From Zoogloea sp. (GTDB lineage Bacteria; Pseudomonadota; Gammaproteobacteria; Burkholderiales; Rhodocyclaceae): a stretch of 64,000 nt of DNA. Below are positions 10,145 through 18,775 of this stretch, piece by piece (position 1 is the first letter of the stretch; every line of letters begins with the position of its first letter). The notes under the pieces were generated by a model. It was given only the letters and a program-made list of their open reading frames with translations. It made no database searches and was not told where the DNA came from. The stretch covers positions 1-64,000 of the forward strand of contig NZ_JAFLDT010000003.1 in assembly GCF_017302315.1 (NCBI RefSeq), written 5' to 3'. The position numbers were made by a program, and so were the translations under genes.

Positions 10145-11317
10145 ATGCACCTTCTTGAAAAACTGCGGGCCGATCACGCCGAGATCACCGCCATCCGCCG
10201 GGACATCCACGCCCATCCGGAGCTGGCCTTTGAAGAGCATCGCACCGCCGCCCTGGTGGCCGAGCGTCTGCATGCCCTGGGTATCGAGACCCACACGGGG
10301 GTGGGCAAGACCGGCGTTGTGGGCGTGCTCAGGGCCGGCAGCAGTGGCCGCAGCATCGGCCTGCGGGCCGACATGGATGCGCTGCCCATCCAGGAGAAGA
10401 ACGACTTCAACCACCACTCCCGCCACCCCGGGCGGATGCACGCCTGCGGCCACGACGGCCACACGGCCATGCTGCTGGGGGCGGCGGCGCATCTGGCCAA
10501 GAACCCGGATTTCGACGGCACGGTGGTGTTTTTGTTCCAGCCCGCCGAAGAAGGGGAGGGCGGTGCGCCGGCGATGATCGCCGACGGGCTCTTTGAGCGT
10601 TTTCCCATGGAGGCGGTGTTCGGCCTGCACAACTGGCCCGGCCTGCCCCTCGGCGAGATCGCCGTGCATCGCGGCCCGGTGATGGCCTGTGCCGACCGTT
10701 TCGATATCGAGATCAAGGGCCATGGTGCCCACGCCGCCATGCCCCACCAGGGCATCGACCCGGTGCTGGCAGGTGCTGCACTGGTCCAGGCGCTTCAATC
10801 GGTGGTCAGCCGCAACCGCGACCCCCAGGACGCCGCCGTGCTGTCGGTCACCCAGTTCCATGCCGGGGACGCCTACAACGTGATCCCTGACATCGCCCGC
10901 ATCAGCGGTACGGTGCGGGCCTTCCGGCCGGAGGTCGAGGCCATGGTCGAGGACACCATGCAGCGTGTTTGCGCTGGCGTGGGTGCGGCCTTTGGCGCCA
11001 ACGTCAAGTTCGACTATCGGCGCGGTTACCCCCCGACCATCAACACCGTGCCCGAGGCCGAGTTCTGCGCCAGAGTGGCCGCGGAAGTGTGCGGCGAGGG
11101 CAAGGTGAGCATTGATCCCAAGCCCAGCATGGGCGCCGAGGATTTTGCCTACTTCCTGCAGGAGAAGCCCGGCTGCTACATCTGGCTGGGCAACGGGCCG
11201 GGGGAGGGGGGCTGTACCCTGCACAACCCCCACTATGACTTCAACGACTCGGCGATTCCCTTCGGTGTGGCCTACTGGGTTCGGCTGGTGCAAGGCTGGC
11301 TTGCGCTTGCAGCCTGA
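10145..11317 (+). CDS. M20-family amidohydrolase (hippurate/N-acyl amino acid hydrolase type)
   Basis: A 390-residue metallo-amidohydrolase of the M20D group, which cleaves N-acyl amino acids or related amides. Metal-binding motifs are in order: MHACGHDGH, the catalytic Glu pair FQPAEEGEGGA, GLHNWP, and near the C-terminus MGAEDFAYF. The lid domain HGAHAAMPHQGIDP is also present. The ATG at 10145 is chosen because it gives the usual start (HLLEKLRADH) and follows GGGA. A longer frame from 10055 runs into the neighbouring promoter region. A terminator follows directly. Confidence 0.92.
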   Translation: MHLLEKLRADHAEITAIRRDIHAHPELAFEEHRTAALVAERLHALGIETHTGVGKTGVVGVLRAGSSGRSIGLRADMDALPIQEKNDFNHHSRHPGRMHACGHDGHTAMLLGAAAHLAKNPDFDGTVVFLFQPAEEGEGGAPAMIADGLFERFPMEAVFGLHNWPGLPLGEIAVHRGPVMACADRFDIEIKGHGAHAAMPHQGIDPVLAGAALVQALQSVVSRNRDPQDAAVLSVTQFHAGDAYNVIPDIARISGTVRAFRPEVEAMVEDTMQRVCAGVGAAFGANVKFDYRRGYPPTINTVPEAEFCARVAAEVCGEGKVSIDPKPSMGAEDFAYFLQEKPGCYIWLGNGPGEGGCTLHNPHYDFNDSAIPFGVAYWVRLVQGWLALAA

Positions 11318-11330
11318 GCTTGCGACAGGA

Positions 11331-11357
11331 GATTCCGGCATCGGCCGGAATCTTTTT
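11331..11357 (+). terminator. Rho-independent terminator after the amidohydrolase
   Basis: GATTCCGGC at 11331-11339 pairs perfectly with GCCGGAATC at 11344-11352 around a four-base loop, followed by five T residues. Confidence 0.9.
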
Positions 11358-11380
11358 GCGGTGACGCTGCCTGAGACCCC

Positions 11381-13879
11381 ATGAACCGATTCCTGCCAGC
11401 CCTTTCCCAGTCCTTCCGCATGCTGCGCCGCGATCTGCGGGCTGGTGAACTCGGCCTGCTGCTGGTCGCCTTGGTCATTGCCGTCGCCAGCCTGACCAGT
11501 GTCGGCTTCTTCACCGACCGGGTCGCCCAGGCCCTCGGGCGTGAGGCCAATCAGCTTCTCGGTGGCGATCTGGTGCTGGTATCAGATCATGCCCTTGACC
11601 CGGCCTACCGGGCCGAAGCCAATCGGCTCGGCCTGAAGTCGGTGGTGTCCAGCACCTTCACCAGCATGGCCAGCACTGCCGAAGGTGCCCAGCTGGCTGG
11701 CGTGAAGGTGGTGGAAGACGGCCACCCGCTGCGCGGCACGATCCGCATCGCCCCCGGGCTCAACCAGCCCGATGCCCCTGCGGCAGGTATTCCGGCCCCC
11801 GGCGAGCTTTGGCTCGATGAGCGTCTGGCCAGCGCCCTGGGCGCGCGCCCTGGCGACATGGTGGGTCTGGGGGCCTCACGCCTGCGCATGGCCGCGGTGC
11901 TGTCCTTCGAGTCCGACCGGGGCGCCAACTTCTTCAGCCTGCTGCCGCGGCTGGTGATCAACGCCGCCGACCTGCCCGCTACGGCGCTCATCCAGCCGGG
12001 CAGCCGCGCATTCCACCGCCTGCACCTGGCTGGAGAAGCCCGGGACGTGGCCACCTTTGAAGCCTGGGCCAAGGCCCGCCTGAAGCGGGGGGAGACCCTG
12101 GAAACAGTGGACAACGCCCGCCCCGAAGTGCGCTCCATCCTGGATCGCACCGAGCGCTTCCTGCGCTTTGCGGCGATGCTGGCCGTGGTGCTGGCGGCGG
12201 TGGCGGTGGGTCTGGCCACCCGGCGCTTCGTGGAGCGTCACCTGGATGGATGCGCCGTGATGCGCTGCATGGGCGCCGGGCAAGCGCAGCTCATGGCGAT
12301 GTTCATCGGCGAGTTTGCCCTGCTTGGCCTGGCGGCCGGGGTGGCGGGGTGTGCGCTGGGTTTCGCCGTGCAGTTCGTGCTCAACGGCCTGCTGGGCGAG
12401 CTGGTGGGTTTTCCGCTGCCCCCGCCCGGCTTCTGGCCGGTGCTGCATGGGCTTGCCGTATCCATGCTTCTGTTGCTTGGCTTTGCCCTGCCGCCGCTGA
12501 TTCGCCTTGGTCGGGTGCCCACCCTGCGGGTACTGCGCCGTGAATGGGATGGCGTAGCCGCCCGGGAAGGCGTGGCTTGGACCATTGGTGCGCTGCTGCT
12601 GGCCGGACTGCTGGTGGGGATCGCCCGGGACTGGCTGCTGGGCACCTGGGTGGTGGGCGGCTTTGCCCTGGCCTTCGCCCTTTATGCCGCTTTGGGCGGG
12701 CTGGTGCTGGCCGCACTCGGCCGGGTGCGTGGCGTGGCCAGCAGTGGCTGGCGCTATGGCATCGCCTCCCTGCGCCGCCGGCCGGTGGCCAGCCTGGTGC
12801 AGGTGTTGGCCCTGGGCATGGGCCTCACCGCCCTGTTGTTGCTGACCCTGGTGCGGGGCGATCTGCTGACCAACTGGCAGCAGGCTACGCCGGCAGATGC
12901 GCCCAACCGCTTCGTCATCAACATCCAGCCGGATCAGGTGGAGGGCGTGCGCCAGTTCTTCAAGGATGCAGGTCGGCGGGAGCCCGCACTGCAGCCCATG
13001 ATCCGTGGCCGCCTGGTGGCGGTGAATGGCCGCCCGGTGGGGCCGGACGATTACACCGACGATCGCGCCCGGCGCCTGGTGGACCGGGACTTCAACCTCT
13101 CCTTTGATACCCGCCTGCCGGATGGCAACAGTGTCGCTGCCGGGCGCTGGCATGGGTCCGACACCACGCCCCAGTTCTCGGTGGAGCAGGGCCTGGCCCA
13201 GACCCTCGGGCTGGCCATGGGAGATCTGCTGACCTTCGAGATTGCCGGCACCCGCAGCGAGGCGCGCATCACCAGCCTGCGCAAGCTCGACTGGGACTCC
13301 ATGCGGGTCAACTTCTTTGTCATCGCCGGGCAGGGCATGCTTGAATCCTTCCCGGCGAGCTACATCACCAGCTTCTATCTGCCCCCGTCCGATCTGGCGT
13401 TTGCCAACCGCATCGTCGCCGCCTTCCCCAATTTCACGGTCATCGATGTGGCTGCTGTGGTTGCCCAGGTGCGCGGCATGGTGGAAAAACTGATCGCCGC
13501 GGTGCAGTTCGTCTTCGGCTTCGCCGTGGTGGCAGGCGTCGTCGTGCTCTTCGGGGCGCTGCAGGCGACCCACGACGAACGCGAGAAGGAACTTGCCATT
13601 CTGCGTACCCTGGGCGCACGCAATGCCCAGCTCAGGTCGGCCCTGCTGGCCGAGTTTGCGGTGCTTGGCCTGGTGGCCGGGGTGCTGGCTGGCGCCGGGG
13701 CCACCGGCATCGGCTGGGCGCTGGGCCATTTCGTGTTCAAACTGCCCTACGTGCCCAGCCTGCTGCCCCTGGGCGTCGGTGCGCTGGCCGGCGTGCTGGT
13801 GGTGACCCTGGCCGGCTGGTTCGGTACCCGCCATCTGCTGGCCCAGCCGCCCCTGGTCAGTCTGCGGGCACTGAACTAA
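11381..13879 (+). CDS. FtsX-type ABC transporter permease (YbbP-like)
   Basis: An 832-residue inner-membrane permease with two FtsX/MacB-like units, the layout of the YbbP family. An N-terminal helix (LGLLLVALVIAVASL), a large periplasmic domain to about residue 250, four central helices, a second periplasmic domain (~500-690) and three C-terminal helices around FGFAVVAGVVVLFGAL can be seen. The cytosolic coupling motif EKELAILRTLGA is clear. In Escherichia coli the partner ATPase YbbA is encoded alongside, but no ATPase gene is adjacent here, so it must be elsewhere. Likely role is lipoprotein or lipid handling at the envelope, by family analogy only. Confidence 0.88.
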   Translation: MNRFLPALSQSFRMLRRDLRAGELGLLLVALVIAVASLTSVGFFTDRVAQALGREANQLLGGDLVLVSDHALDPAYRAEANRLGLKSVVSSTFTSMASTAEGAQLAGVKVVEDGHPLRGTIRIAPGLNQPDAPAAGIPAPGELWLDERLASALGARPGDMVGLGASRLRMAAVLSFESDRGANFFSLLPRLVINAADLPATALIQPGSRAFHRLHLAGEARDVATFEAWAKARLKRGETLETVDNARPEVRSILDRTERFLRFAAMLAVVLAAVAVGLATRRFVERHLDGCAVMRCMGAGQAQLMAMFIGEFALLGLAAGVAGCALGFAVQFVLNGLLGELVGFPLPPPGFWPVLHGLAVSMLLLLGFALPPLIRLGRVPTLRVLRREWDGVAAREGVAWTIGALLLAGLLVGIARDWLLGTWVVGGFALAFALYAALGGLVLAALGRVRGVASSGWRYGIASLRRRPVASLVQVLALGMGLTALLLLTLVRGDLLTNWQQATPADAPNRFVINIQPDQVEGVRQFFKDAGRREPALQPMIRGRLVAVNGRPVGPDDYTDDRARRLVDRDFNLSFDTRLPDGNSVAAGRWHGSDTTPQFSVEQGLAQTLGLAMGDLLTFEIAGTRSEARITSLRKLDWDSMRVNFFVIAGQGMLESFPASYITSFYLPPSDLAFANRIVAAFPNFTVIDVAAVVAQVRGMVEKLIAAVQFVFGFAVVAGVVVLFGALQATHDEREKELAILRTLGARNAQLRSALLAEFAVLGLVAGVLAGAGATGIGWALGHFVFKLPYVPSLLPLGVGALAGVLVVTLAGWFGTRHLLAQPPLVSLRALN

Positions 13880-13908
13880 TTTACAGCCTGGGGCGGTATA
13901 CTTCGGCG

Positions 13909-15342
13909 ATGAATCCCGAGTCCGCCCCTGTCCTGCCTGCCCTTCTCCCCTGGCTGTTTGCTGCCCTTGCCGTGCTCCTGGCCGGCGTGGTTTACCTGAT
14001 CTTCAGGTTGCACCGACTGGAGCGCGGGCGTGAGACGCTGGCCGACGAGCTCGGTGCTCGCCTCGAGAGCCTCTTCGGGCACCAGCAGCTGCATTTCGTG
14101 CGTGAGTTGCAGGCCGCTTCGACCACCGCCAGCGATCGGGTGATGGACATGGTGGCGGGTGAGACCGATCGCCTGCGCGAGCGTCTCGAAGGCGGTGAGG
14201 CGGCCTCCCGTCACGCCCTCCAGCAGCTCCACCTGGCCTTGGTCGGGCAGCTCGGCAAGCACCAGGAGGGCACGGCCCTGCGCCTGGCCGAGCTGGCCGG
14301 CGCCATCGCTGCGGGTCAGGAAAAATTGCGCAGCGAGATGATGGCCGAAACGCTCAAGACCCTCTCTGAACACGCCCGTGCCGACCGGGAGCTGCTGCAG
14401 AGCGGCCTCAAGGGCGCCTCCGAACAACTCACCCACAGCATCGAGGCCATGAACCGCACCGTCGGCGAGCGGCTTGAGGCCATCACCGGGCACGTCAACC
14501 AGCGGCTGGACGAGGGCTTCCGCAAGACCAACGAGACCTTCACCAGCGTGATGGCCCGCCTCGCCACCATCGACGAGGCGCAGAAGAAGATCGGCGATCT
14601 GACCACCAACGTGGTCAGCCTGCAGGAGCTGCTGGGTGACAAGCGCGCCCGGGGTGCTTTCGGCGAGGTTCAGCTGGAAGCTCTGGTGCGCAACGCCCTA
14701 CCGCCGGAGGCCTTCGACTTCCAGTATTCCCTGCCCAACGGCACCCGCGCCGACTGTGTGCTGCGCCTGCCCGAGCCCACCGGCATGGTGGTGGTTGACT
14801 CCAAGTTCCCCCTTGAGAACTACCACCGCATGTTCGAGGGCGAGGTGGGCGACCTGGAGCGCCGCGCCGCCCAGACGGCCTTCCGCAATGACGTGAAGAA
14901 GCACGTGGATGCCATCGCCGGCAAGTACATCCTCCCGGAAGTGACCTCCGACGGTGCGGTGATGTTCATCCCGGCCGAGGCCGTTTTTGCCGAGATCCAC
15001 GCCTACCACCCGGAGGTGGTGGCCTATGCCATGACGCGCCGGGTGTGGATCGTCTCGCCCACCACCCTGATGGCCGTGCTCAATACGGCCCGGGCGGTGC
15101 TTAAGGATGTGGAGACGCGCAAGCAGATTCATGTCATCAAGGACGCCCTCGGTAAGCTGGCCAAGGATTTCAACCGTTTCGACGAACGCATGCAGAAGCT
15201 CGCCACCCACATCCGCCAGGCGGGTGAAGACGTGGCCGAGGTGCAGACCTCGTCGCGCAAGATCAGCGCCCATTTCCAGCGCATCGAGGCCGCGCAGCTG
15301 GACGAGTTTCCGGTGGCGCTGCCCGGAGCAGGAGAGGCTTGA
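13909..15342 (+). CDS. rmuC: DNA recombination protein RmuC
   Basis: A 477-residue RmuC protein, linked in other bacteria to limiting recombination at inverted repeats and to DNA damage responses. It has an N-terminal membrane helix (about residues 11-33), a long coiled-coil to ~230, then the conserved nuclease-like core starting around LGDKRARGAFGEVQLE, with FQYSLPNGTRADCVLRLP, VVVDSKFPLENY and MFIPAEAVFAEI. The Asp and the DSK motif fit a PD-(D/E)XK-like fold. Its stop overlaps the start of the next gene (TGATG), so translation is probably coupled. Confidence 0.95.
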   Translation: MNPESAPVLPALLPWLFAALAVLLAGVVYLIFRLHRLERGRETLADELGARLESLFGHQQLHFVRELQAASTTASDRVMDMVAGETDRLRERLEGGEAASRHALQQLHLALVGQLGKHQEGTALRLAELAGAIAAGQEKLRSEMMAETLKTLSEHARADRELLQSGLKGASEQLTHSIEAMNRTVGERLEAITGHVNQRLDEGFRKTNETFTSVMARLATIDEAQKKIGDLTTNVVSLQELLGDKRARGAFGEVQLEALVRNALPPEAFDFQYSLPNGTRADCVLRLPEPTGMVVVDSKFPLENYHRMFEGEVGDLERRAAQTAFRNDVKKHVDAIAGKYILPEVTSDGAVMFIPAEAVFAEIHAYHPEVVAYAMTRRVWIVSPTTLMAVLNTARAVLKDVETRKQIHVIKDALGKLAKDFNRFDERMQKLATHIRQAGEDVAEVQTSSRKISAHFQRIEAAQLDEFPVALPGAGEA

Positions 15343-15758
15343 TGAAAGTAGCGTTCCTCCCCGTCTGGCTGGCGTGCATGGCGTCCGGCTTGAGTGCGTC
15401 GGCCCTTGCCGGTGCCGCCCCGCGCATTGATTGTCATGTCACCTATGGCGGCGAAACGCGGATCCACAGCGCAACGCACGTGGACAGCCCTTACGGCGTC
15501 GACGCTGTCGCGGTGGGCAGCTACTTCCTCTTCAAGCTGGTTTTTCAGGCCCGGCCGGCGGACATCGCCGGGGTGCGGATCTACACCTACGTGGACAGGG
15601 AGCAGGGCCCTGTTCCCATCCACCAAGCCAGTTATGCCCTGCCCAGGCCGGGCCTCCGGGGCGAGCATGGCTTCACCGGCCTGCAGCGGGTCTATGAGCC
15701 GGTGCGTGACAGCGAGCTTGAGTTCTGGTGCGAGCAGCGTACGGAGGTGCGGCGATGA
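15342..15758 (+). CDS. Small secreted protein of unknown function
   Basis: A 138-residue protein with a clear signal peptide (KVAFLPVWLACMASGLSASALAGA, shown here only in part: cleavage after SALAG). The mature part holds two Cys residues (IDCHVTYGG near the start, EFWCEQR near the end) that could form a disulfide. I do not recognise a family. The ATG at 15342 overlaps the rmuC stop and the gene's own stop overlaps the CapA-like start, so all three genes form one operon. Confidence 0.7.
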   Translation: MKVAFLPVWLACMASGLSASALAGAAPRIDCHVTYGGETRIHSATHVDSPYGVDAVAVGSYFLFKLVFQARPADIAGVRIYTYVDREQGPVPIHQASYALPRPGLRGEHGFTGLQRVYEPVRDSELEFWCEQRTEVRR

Positions 15759-16768
15759 AGGCCATCAAGACCCTGTTTGCGGCCCTACTGACCGCCACGG
15801 CAACACTCGCCACGGCGGCCGATCTGGAGCTGCTCTTTGCCGGCGACATCATGCTCGACGATGGTCCGGGCCGGGCGCAGGCTGCGGGGCGCGACCCGCT
15901 GGCCGCCTTCGCGTCGATCCTCGGCCGGGCTGACTACCGCATCGGCAATCTGGAATGTCCGGTGGCCACCACTGGTGCGCCGCTGGCCAACAAGATCTAC
16001 AGTTTCCGTGCCCACCCAAGGGTGCTGGCTGCGGTCCAGGGGCGTTTCGATGCCCTGGCCCTGTCCAACAACCATTCAGGCGATTACGGGCAGGAGGGTT
16101 TTGTCGACACCATGCGCCATCTGGAGGCCGCGGGCATCCGCTACTTCGGCGGTGGGCGCAACCTGGCCGAAGCCCATGAACCCCTGTGGATCACGCGCAA
16201 GGGTCTGCGCGTCGCGGTGCTGGGCTATAACGAGTTCAAGCCCCGTTCTTTCGAAGCCGGGGCCAGCCGGTCAGGCATTGCCTGGAGCGAGGACAGCCAG
16301 GTGCTGTCGGATATCCGTGCCGCGCGCAAGGCCGGCGCCGACCTGGTGATTCCCTTCATGCACTGGGGCTGGGAGCGGGAGCCCGTGCCCTCGGCCCGGC
16401 AGCGCCAGCTGGCCCGTCGCATGATCGATGCGGGGGCCGCCGCCGTGGTGGGCGGCCACCCCCATGTGACCCAAGGGGCCGAGATCTACAAGGGGCGGCC
16501 GATCATCTACAGCCTGGGCAACTTCGTCTTCGACGGCTTCGAGTTGCCGGCCGCCCGGGTGGGTTGGCTGCTCAGCCTGAGCCTGGACCGACGAGGCGTG
16601 ACTGCCTGGCATACGGTAGAGGCGCGCATGGACGAGGAAGGCCTGCCGTTACCGGCAGAACAGGCGGAGACACCCTGCGGCAAGCGGGGTGACAGGCAGC
16701 CGCGGCTGTGTCGTGCAGGTGTGCTGGTCGAAGCGCTTCCGTCTCAGACCAGCCCGTCGAACAACTGA
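15755..16768 (+). CDS. CapA-family metallophosphatase-like protein
   Basis: A 337-residue exported protein of the CapA/PGA-synthesis-accessory family, calcineurin-like fold. A signal peptide ends near ATAAD. Motifs in order are FAGDIMLDDG, IGNLECPV, LSNNHSGDYGQEGF, PFMHWGWE and VGGHPHVTQG, which carry the metal-site residues. Family members take part in poly-gamma-glutamate or capsule systems, but none of the other cap genes is here, so the substrate is open. The last 25 bases overlap the 3' end of moeA on the other strand, and the extreme C-terminus (PRLCRAGVLVEALP) looks unlike the family. Confidence 0.85.
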   Translation: MKAIKTLFAALLTATATLATAADLELLFAGDIMLDDGPGRAQAAGRDPLAAFASILGRADYRIGNLECPVATTGAPLANKIYSFRAHPRVLAAVQGRFDALALSNNHSGDYGQEGFVDTMRHLEAAGIRYFGGGRNLAEAHEPLWITRKGLRVAVLGYNEFKPRSFEAGASRSGIAWSEDSQVLSDIRAARKAGADLVIPFMHWGWEREPVPSARQRQLARRMIDAGAAAVVGGHPHVTQGAEIYKGRPIIYSLGNFVFDGFELPAARVGWLLSLSLDRRGVTAWHTVEARMDEEGLPLPAEQAETPCGKRGDRQPRLCRAGVLVEALPSQTSPSNN

Positions 16769-17997
16769 ACGTCCACGGTGTCACCCGGGGCCACGTCGCC
16801 CTGGCTTTCCCCCAGCACGATGAAACAGTTGGCTTCCGACATGGAGCGCAGGATGCCGGAGCCCTGGGCGGCTGCAGGGCGCACCTCCCAGGCGCCATCC
16901 TCACGGAGCAGGTGCCCCCGCAGGTATTCCTGGCGGCCAGCCGACTTGCGAATGGCGGTGGTGCAGGTCATCGGGATCAGCGGGCGCTCGGGCAGGGGCG
17001 TGACGCCGGCAATCTTCAGCAGCGCGTCCATCACGAACTGATAGTAGGTCACCATCACGGCCACCGGGTTGCCGGGCAGGCCGAACATCCAGGTGTTGCC
17101 GATACGGCCGAAGGCCATGGGCCGGCCGGGCTTGATGTCGATCTTCCAGAAGTTCACCTCGCCGAGCCTGTCCATCAAAGTACGGATGAAGTCGGCATCC
17201 CCGACAGACACGCCGCCACTGCTCAGGATCACGTCGGACGACGCAGCGGCCGAGCAGAAGGCGGTTTCGATGGCCTCGGGGCGGTCGGGAATCACGCCCA
17301 TGTCCACGAGGTCGCAACCCAGGCGGGTCAGCACGCCGTGGAGGGTGTAGCGGTTGGAGTCGTAGACCTGGCCGGGTTCCGCGGGGCTGCCGATGCTGGC
17401 GAGTTCGTCGCCGGTGGAGAAGAAAGCCACGCGCAGGCGGCGGGCGACACACAGCTCGGCCAGGCCCAGGGAGGCCACGAGGCCAAGATCGGCGGGCCCG
17501 ATCCGCTTGCCCCGGGAGATCGCCACGCTGCCTTCAGACAGGTCTTCGCCTGCCCGGCGGACGTTCTGCCCGTGCTGGACCCCGGCGGAGATGAGGACGT
17601 GTTCTCCGTCCGTCCTGACCTTCTCCTGCATCACCACACTGTCTGCGCCCGCGGGCATGACGCCGCCCGTCATGATGCGGACGGCCTGCCCCGCACCGAC
17701 GACGCCGGAGAAGCTTCGCCCCGCAAATGCGCTGCCGATCACACGGAAGGACCGCTCCCCGATGCCATCGGGCAGATCTTCCGCACGCAGGGCGTAGCCA
17801 TCCATGGCGGAGTTGTCGTGGGCCGGCACATTGAAGGGGGCGATCACATCTTCCCGCAGGACGCGCCCAAGTGCGTCGCGGATGGCGACCCGTTCCCAGC
17901 CATCGATGGGGCTGACCGCGCCCAGGATGCGGTTGCGGGCCTCCTCCACCGAAAGCGATGTGCGCGGAGCGGTGGTCGCGCCGGTCTCCAAACTCAT
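16744..17997 (-). CDS. moeA: Molybdopterin molybdenumtransferase MoeA
   Basis: MoeA inserts molybdate into adenylylated molybdopterin to make the molybdenum cofactor. The 417-residue protein has VPAHDNSAMDGYALR, MTGGVMPAGADSVV, FSTGDEL, SSGGVSVGDADF and GLPGNPVAV, all expected motifs of the four-domain enzyme. The cofactor it makes would serve the molybdenum- or tungsten-dependent formate dehydrogenase encoded at 48-53 kb. It lies downstream of xpt in the same direction with a 104-base gap. Confidence 0.96.
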   Translation of the reverse strand: MSLETGATTAPRTSLSVEEARNRILGAVSPIDGWERVAIRDALGRVLREDVIAPFNVPAHDNSAMDGYALRAEDLPDGIGERSFRVIGSAFAGRSFSGVVGAGQAVRIMTGGVMPAGADSVVMQEKVRTDGEHVLISAGVQHGQNVRRAGEDLSEGSVAISRGKRIGPADLGLVASLGLAELCVARRLRVAFFSTGDELASIGSPAEPGQVYDSNRYTLHGVLTRLGCDLVDMGVIPDRPEAIETAFCSAAASSDVILSSGGVSVGDADFIRTLMDRLGEVNFWKIDIKPGRPMAFGRIGNTWMFGLPGNPVAVMVTYYQFVMDALLKIAGVTPLPERPLIPMTCTTAIRKSAGRQEYLRGHLLREDGAWEVRPAAAQGSGILRSMSEANCFIVLGESQGDVAPGDTVDVQLFDGLV

Positions 17998-18101
17998 GTC
18001 ATGACTCCGGGGGCGGGGTAAAGAACCTTAATAACACAGCCTTGTCCCGCTTCCCATTGATGCGTGATTGCCGGGCTGAAGGCGTACGTAAGAGGGCTGG
18101 T

Positions 18102-18713
18102 TCAAGCCTCGCGCGGCTGGGTCAGGATGGCGCGGTCGTGATCCAGCCGCTCCACCTGGGCCAGGGTGGCCACAGGGACCTGCAGCGCTTCGATGTGCTC
18201 GCGCCCCAGCTTGAAGCGTTTCTCGACCACAAAGCCGGCCCCCAGCACCTCGGCACCGGCTTCCCGGGCCATTTCGATCAGGGCCGTGGCGGTACGCCCG
18301 TTGGCGAGGAAGTCGTCCACCAGCACGATGCGCTGGCCCGGCTTGATGTAGCGGGTGGACAGCACCAGGCGGGTCTCGCCGCCCTTGGTGGGTGAGGGAA
18401 TGATGCGCGATATGGAAGGGGGCTCGACCTGGGGCGAATATTTCTTGGCGTATACCAGGGGCACGTTGAGGGTCTTGGCGACGATCAGGGCCGGGGCGAT
18501 GCCGCTGGCCTCGGCGGTGAGGACGATGTTGGGTTGGAAGAAGGACAGGCGCCGGGCCAACTCGTGGGCCAGCTCAAAGATGAATCCGGGCTCAATGCGA
18601 TGATTGAGGAAGTGGTCGATGCGCAGGATCTCGCCGCGCTCGACGGTGGCTTCGGTTTCAATGCGGCGGACCAGGGGGGCGTAAGGGGCGGTGAGGTCGA
18701 GGTGCGGGCTCAT
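18102..18713 (-). CDS. xpt: Xanthine phosphoribosyltransferase (Xpt-type)
   Basis: A 203-residue type I phosphoribosyltransferase closest in pattern to Bacillus-type Xpt, which converts xanthine and PRPP to XMP in purine salvage. Supporting motifs: FLNHRIEP near residue 36, EASGIAPA, the PRPP loop VLVDDFLANGRTA, and VEKRFKLGRE near the end. It lies between a TAXI protein gene and moeA on the minus strand. I looked for a purine riboswitch upstream but the 62-base gap is too short to hold one. Confidence 0.85.
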   Translation of the reverse strand: MSPHLDLTAPYAPLVRRIETEATVERGEILRIDHFLNHRIEPGFIFELAHELARRLSFFQPNIVLTAEASGIAPALIVAKTLNVPLVYAKKYSPQVEPPSISRIIPSPTKGGETRLVLSTRYIKPGQRIVLVDDFLANGRTATALIEMAREAGAEVLGAGFVVEKRFKLGREHIEALQVPVATLAQVERLDHDRAILTQPREA

Positions 18714-18775
18714 GGGGTCAGGGGGCGTGGAGCCGGATCGGCAGGGCTTGCGGGTCGATTGTAGCGATTCGACAT

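Noticed and set aside
18714..18775. A purine riboswitch upstream of xpt.
   Set aside because: The gap to the upstream gene is 62 bases and shows none of the conserved junction bases.
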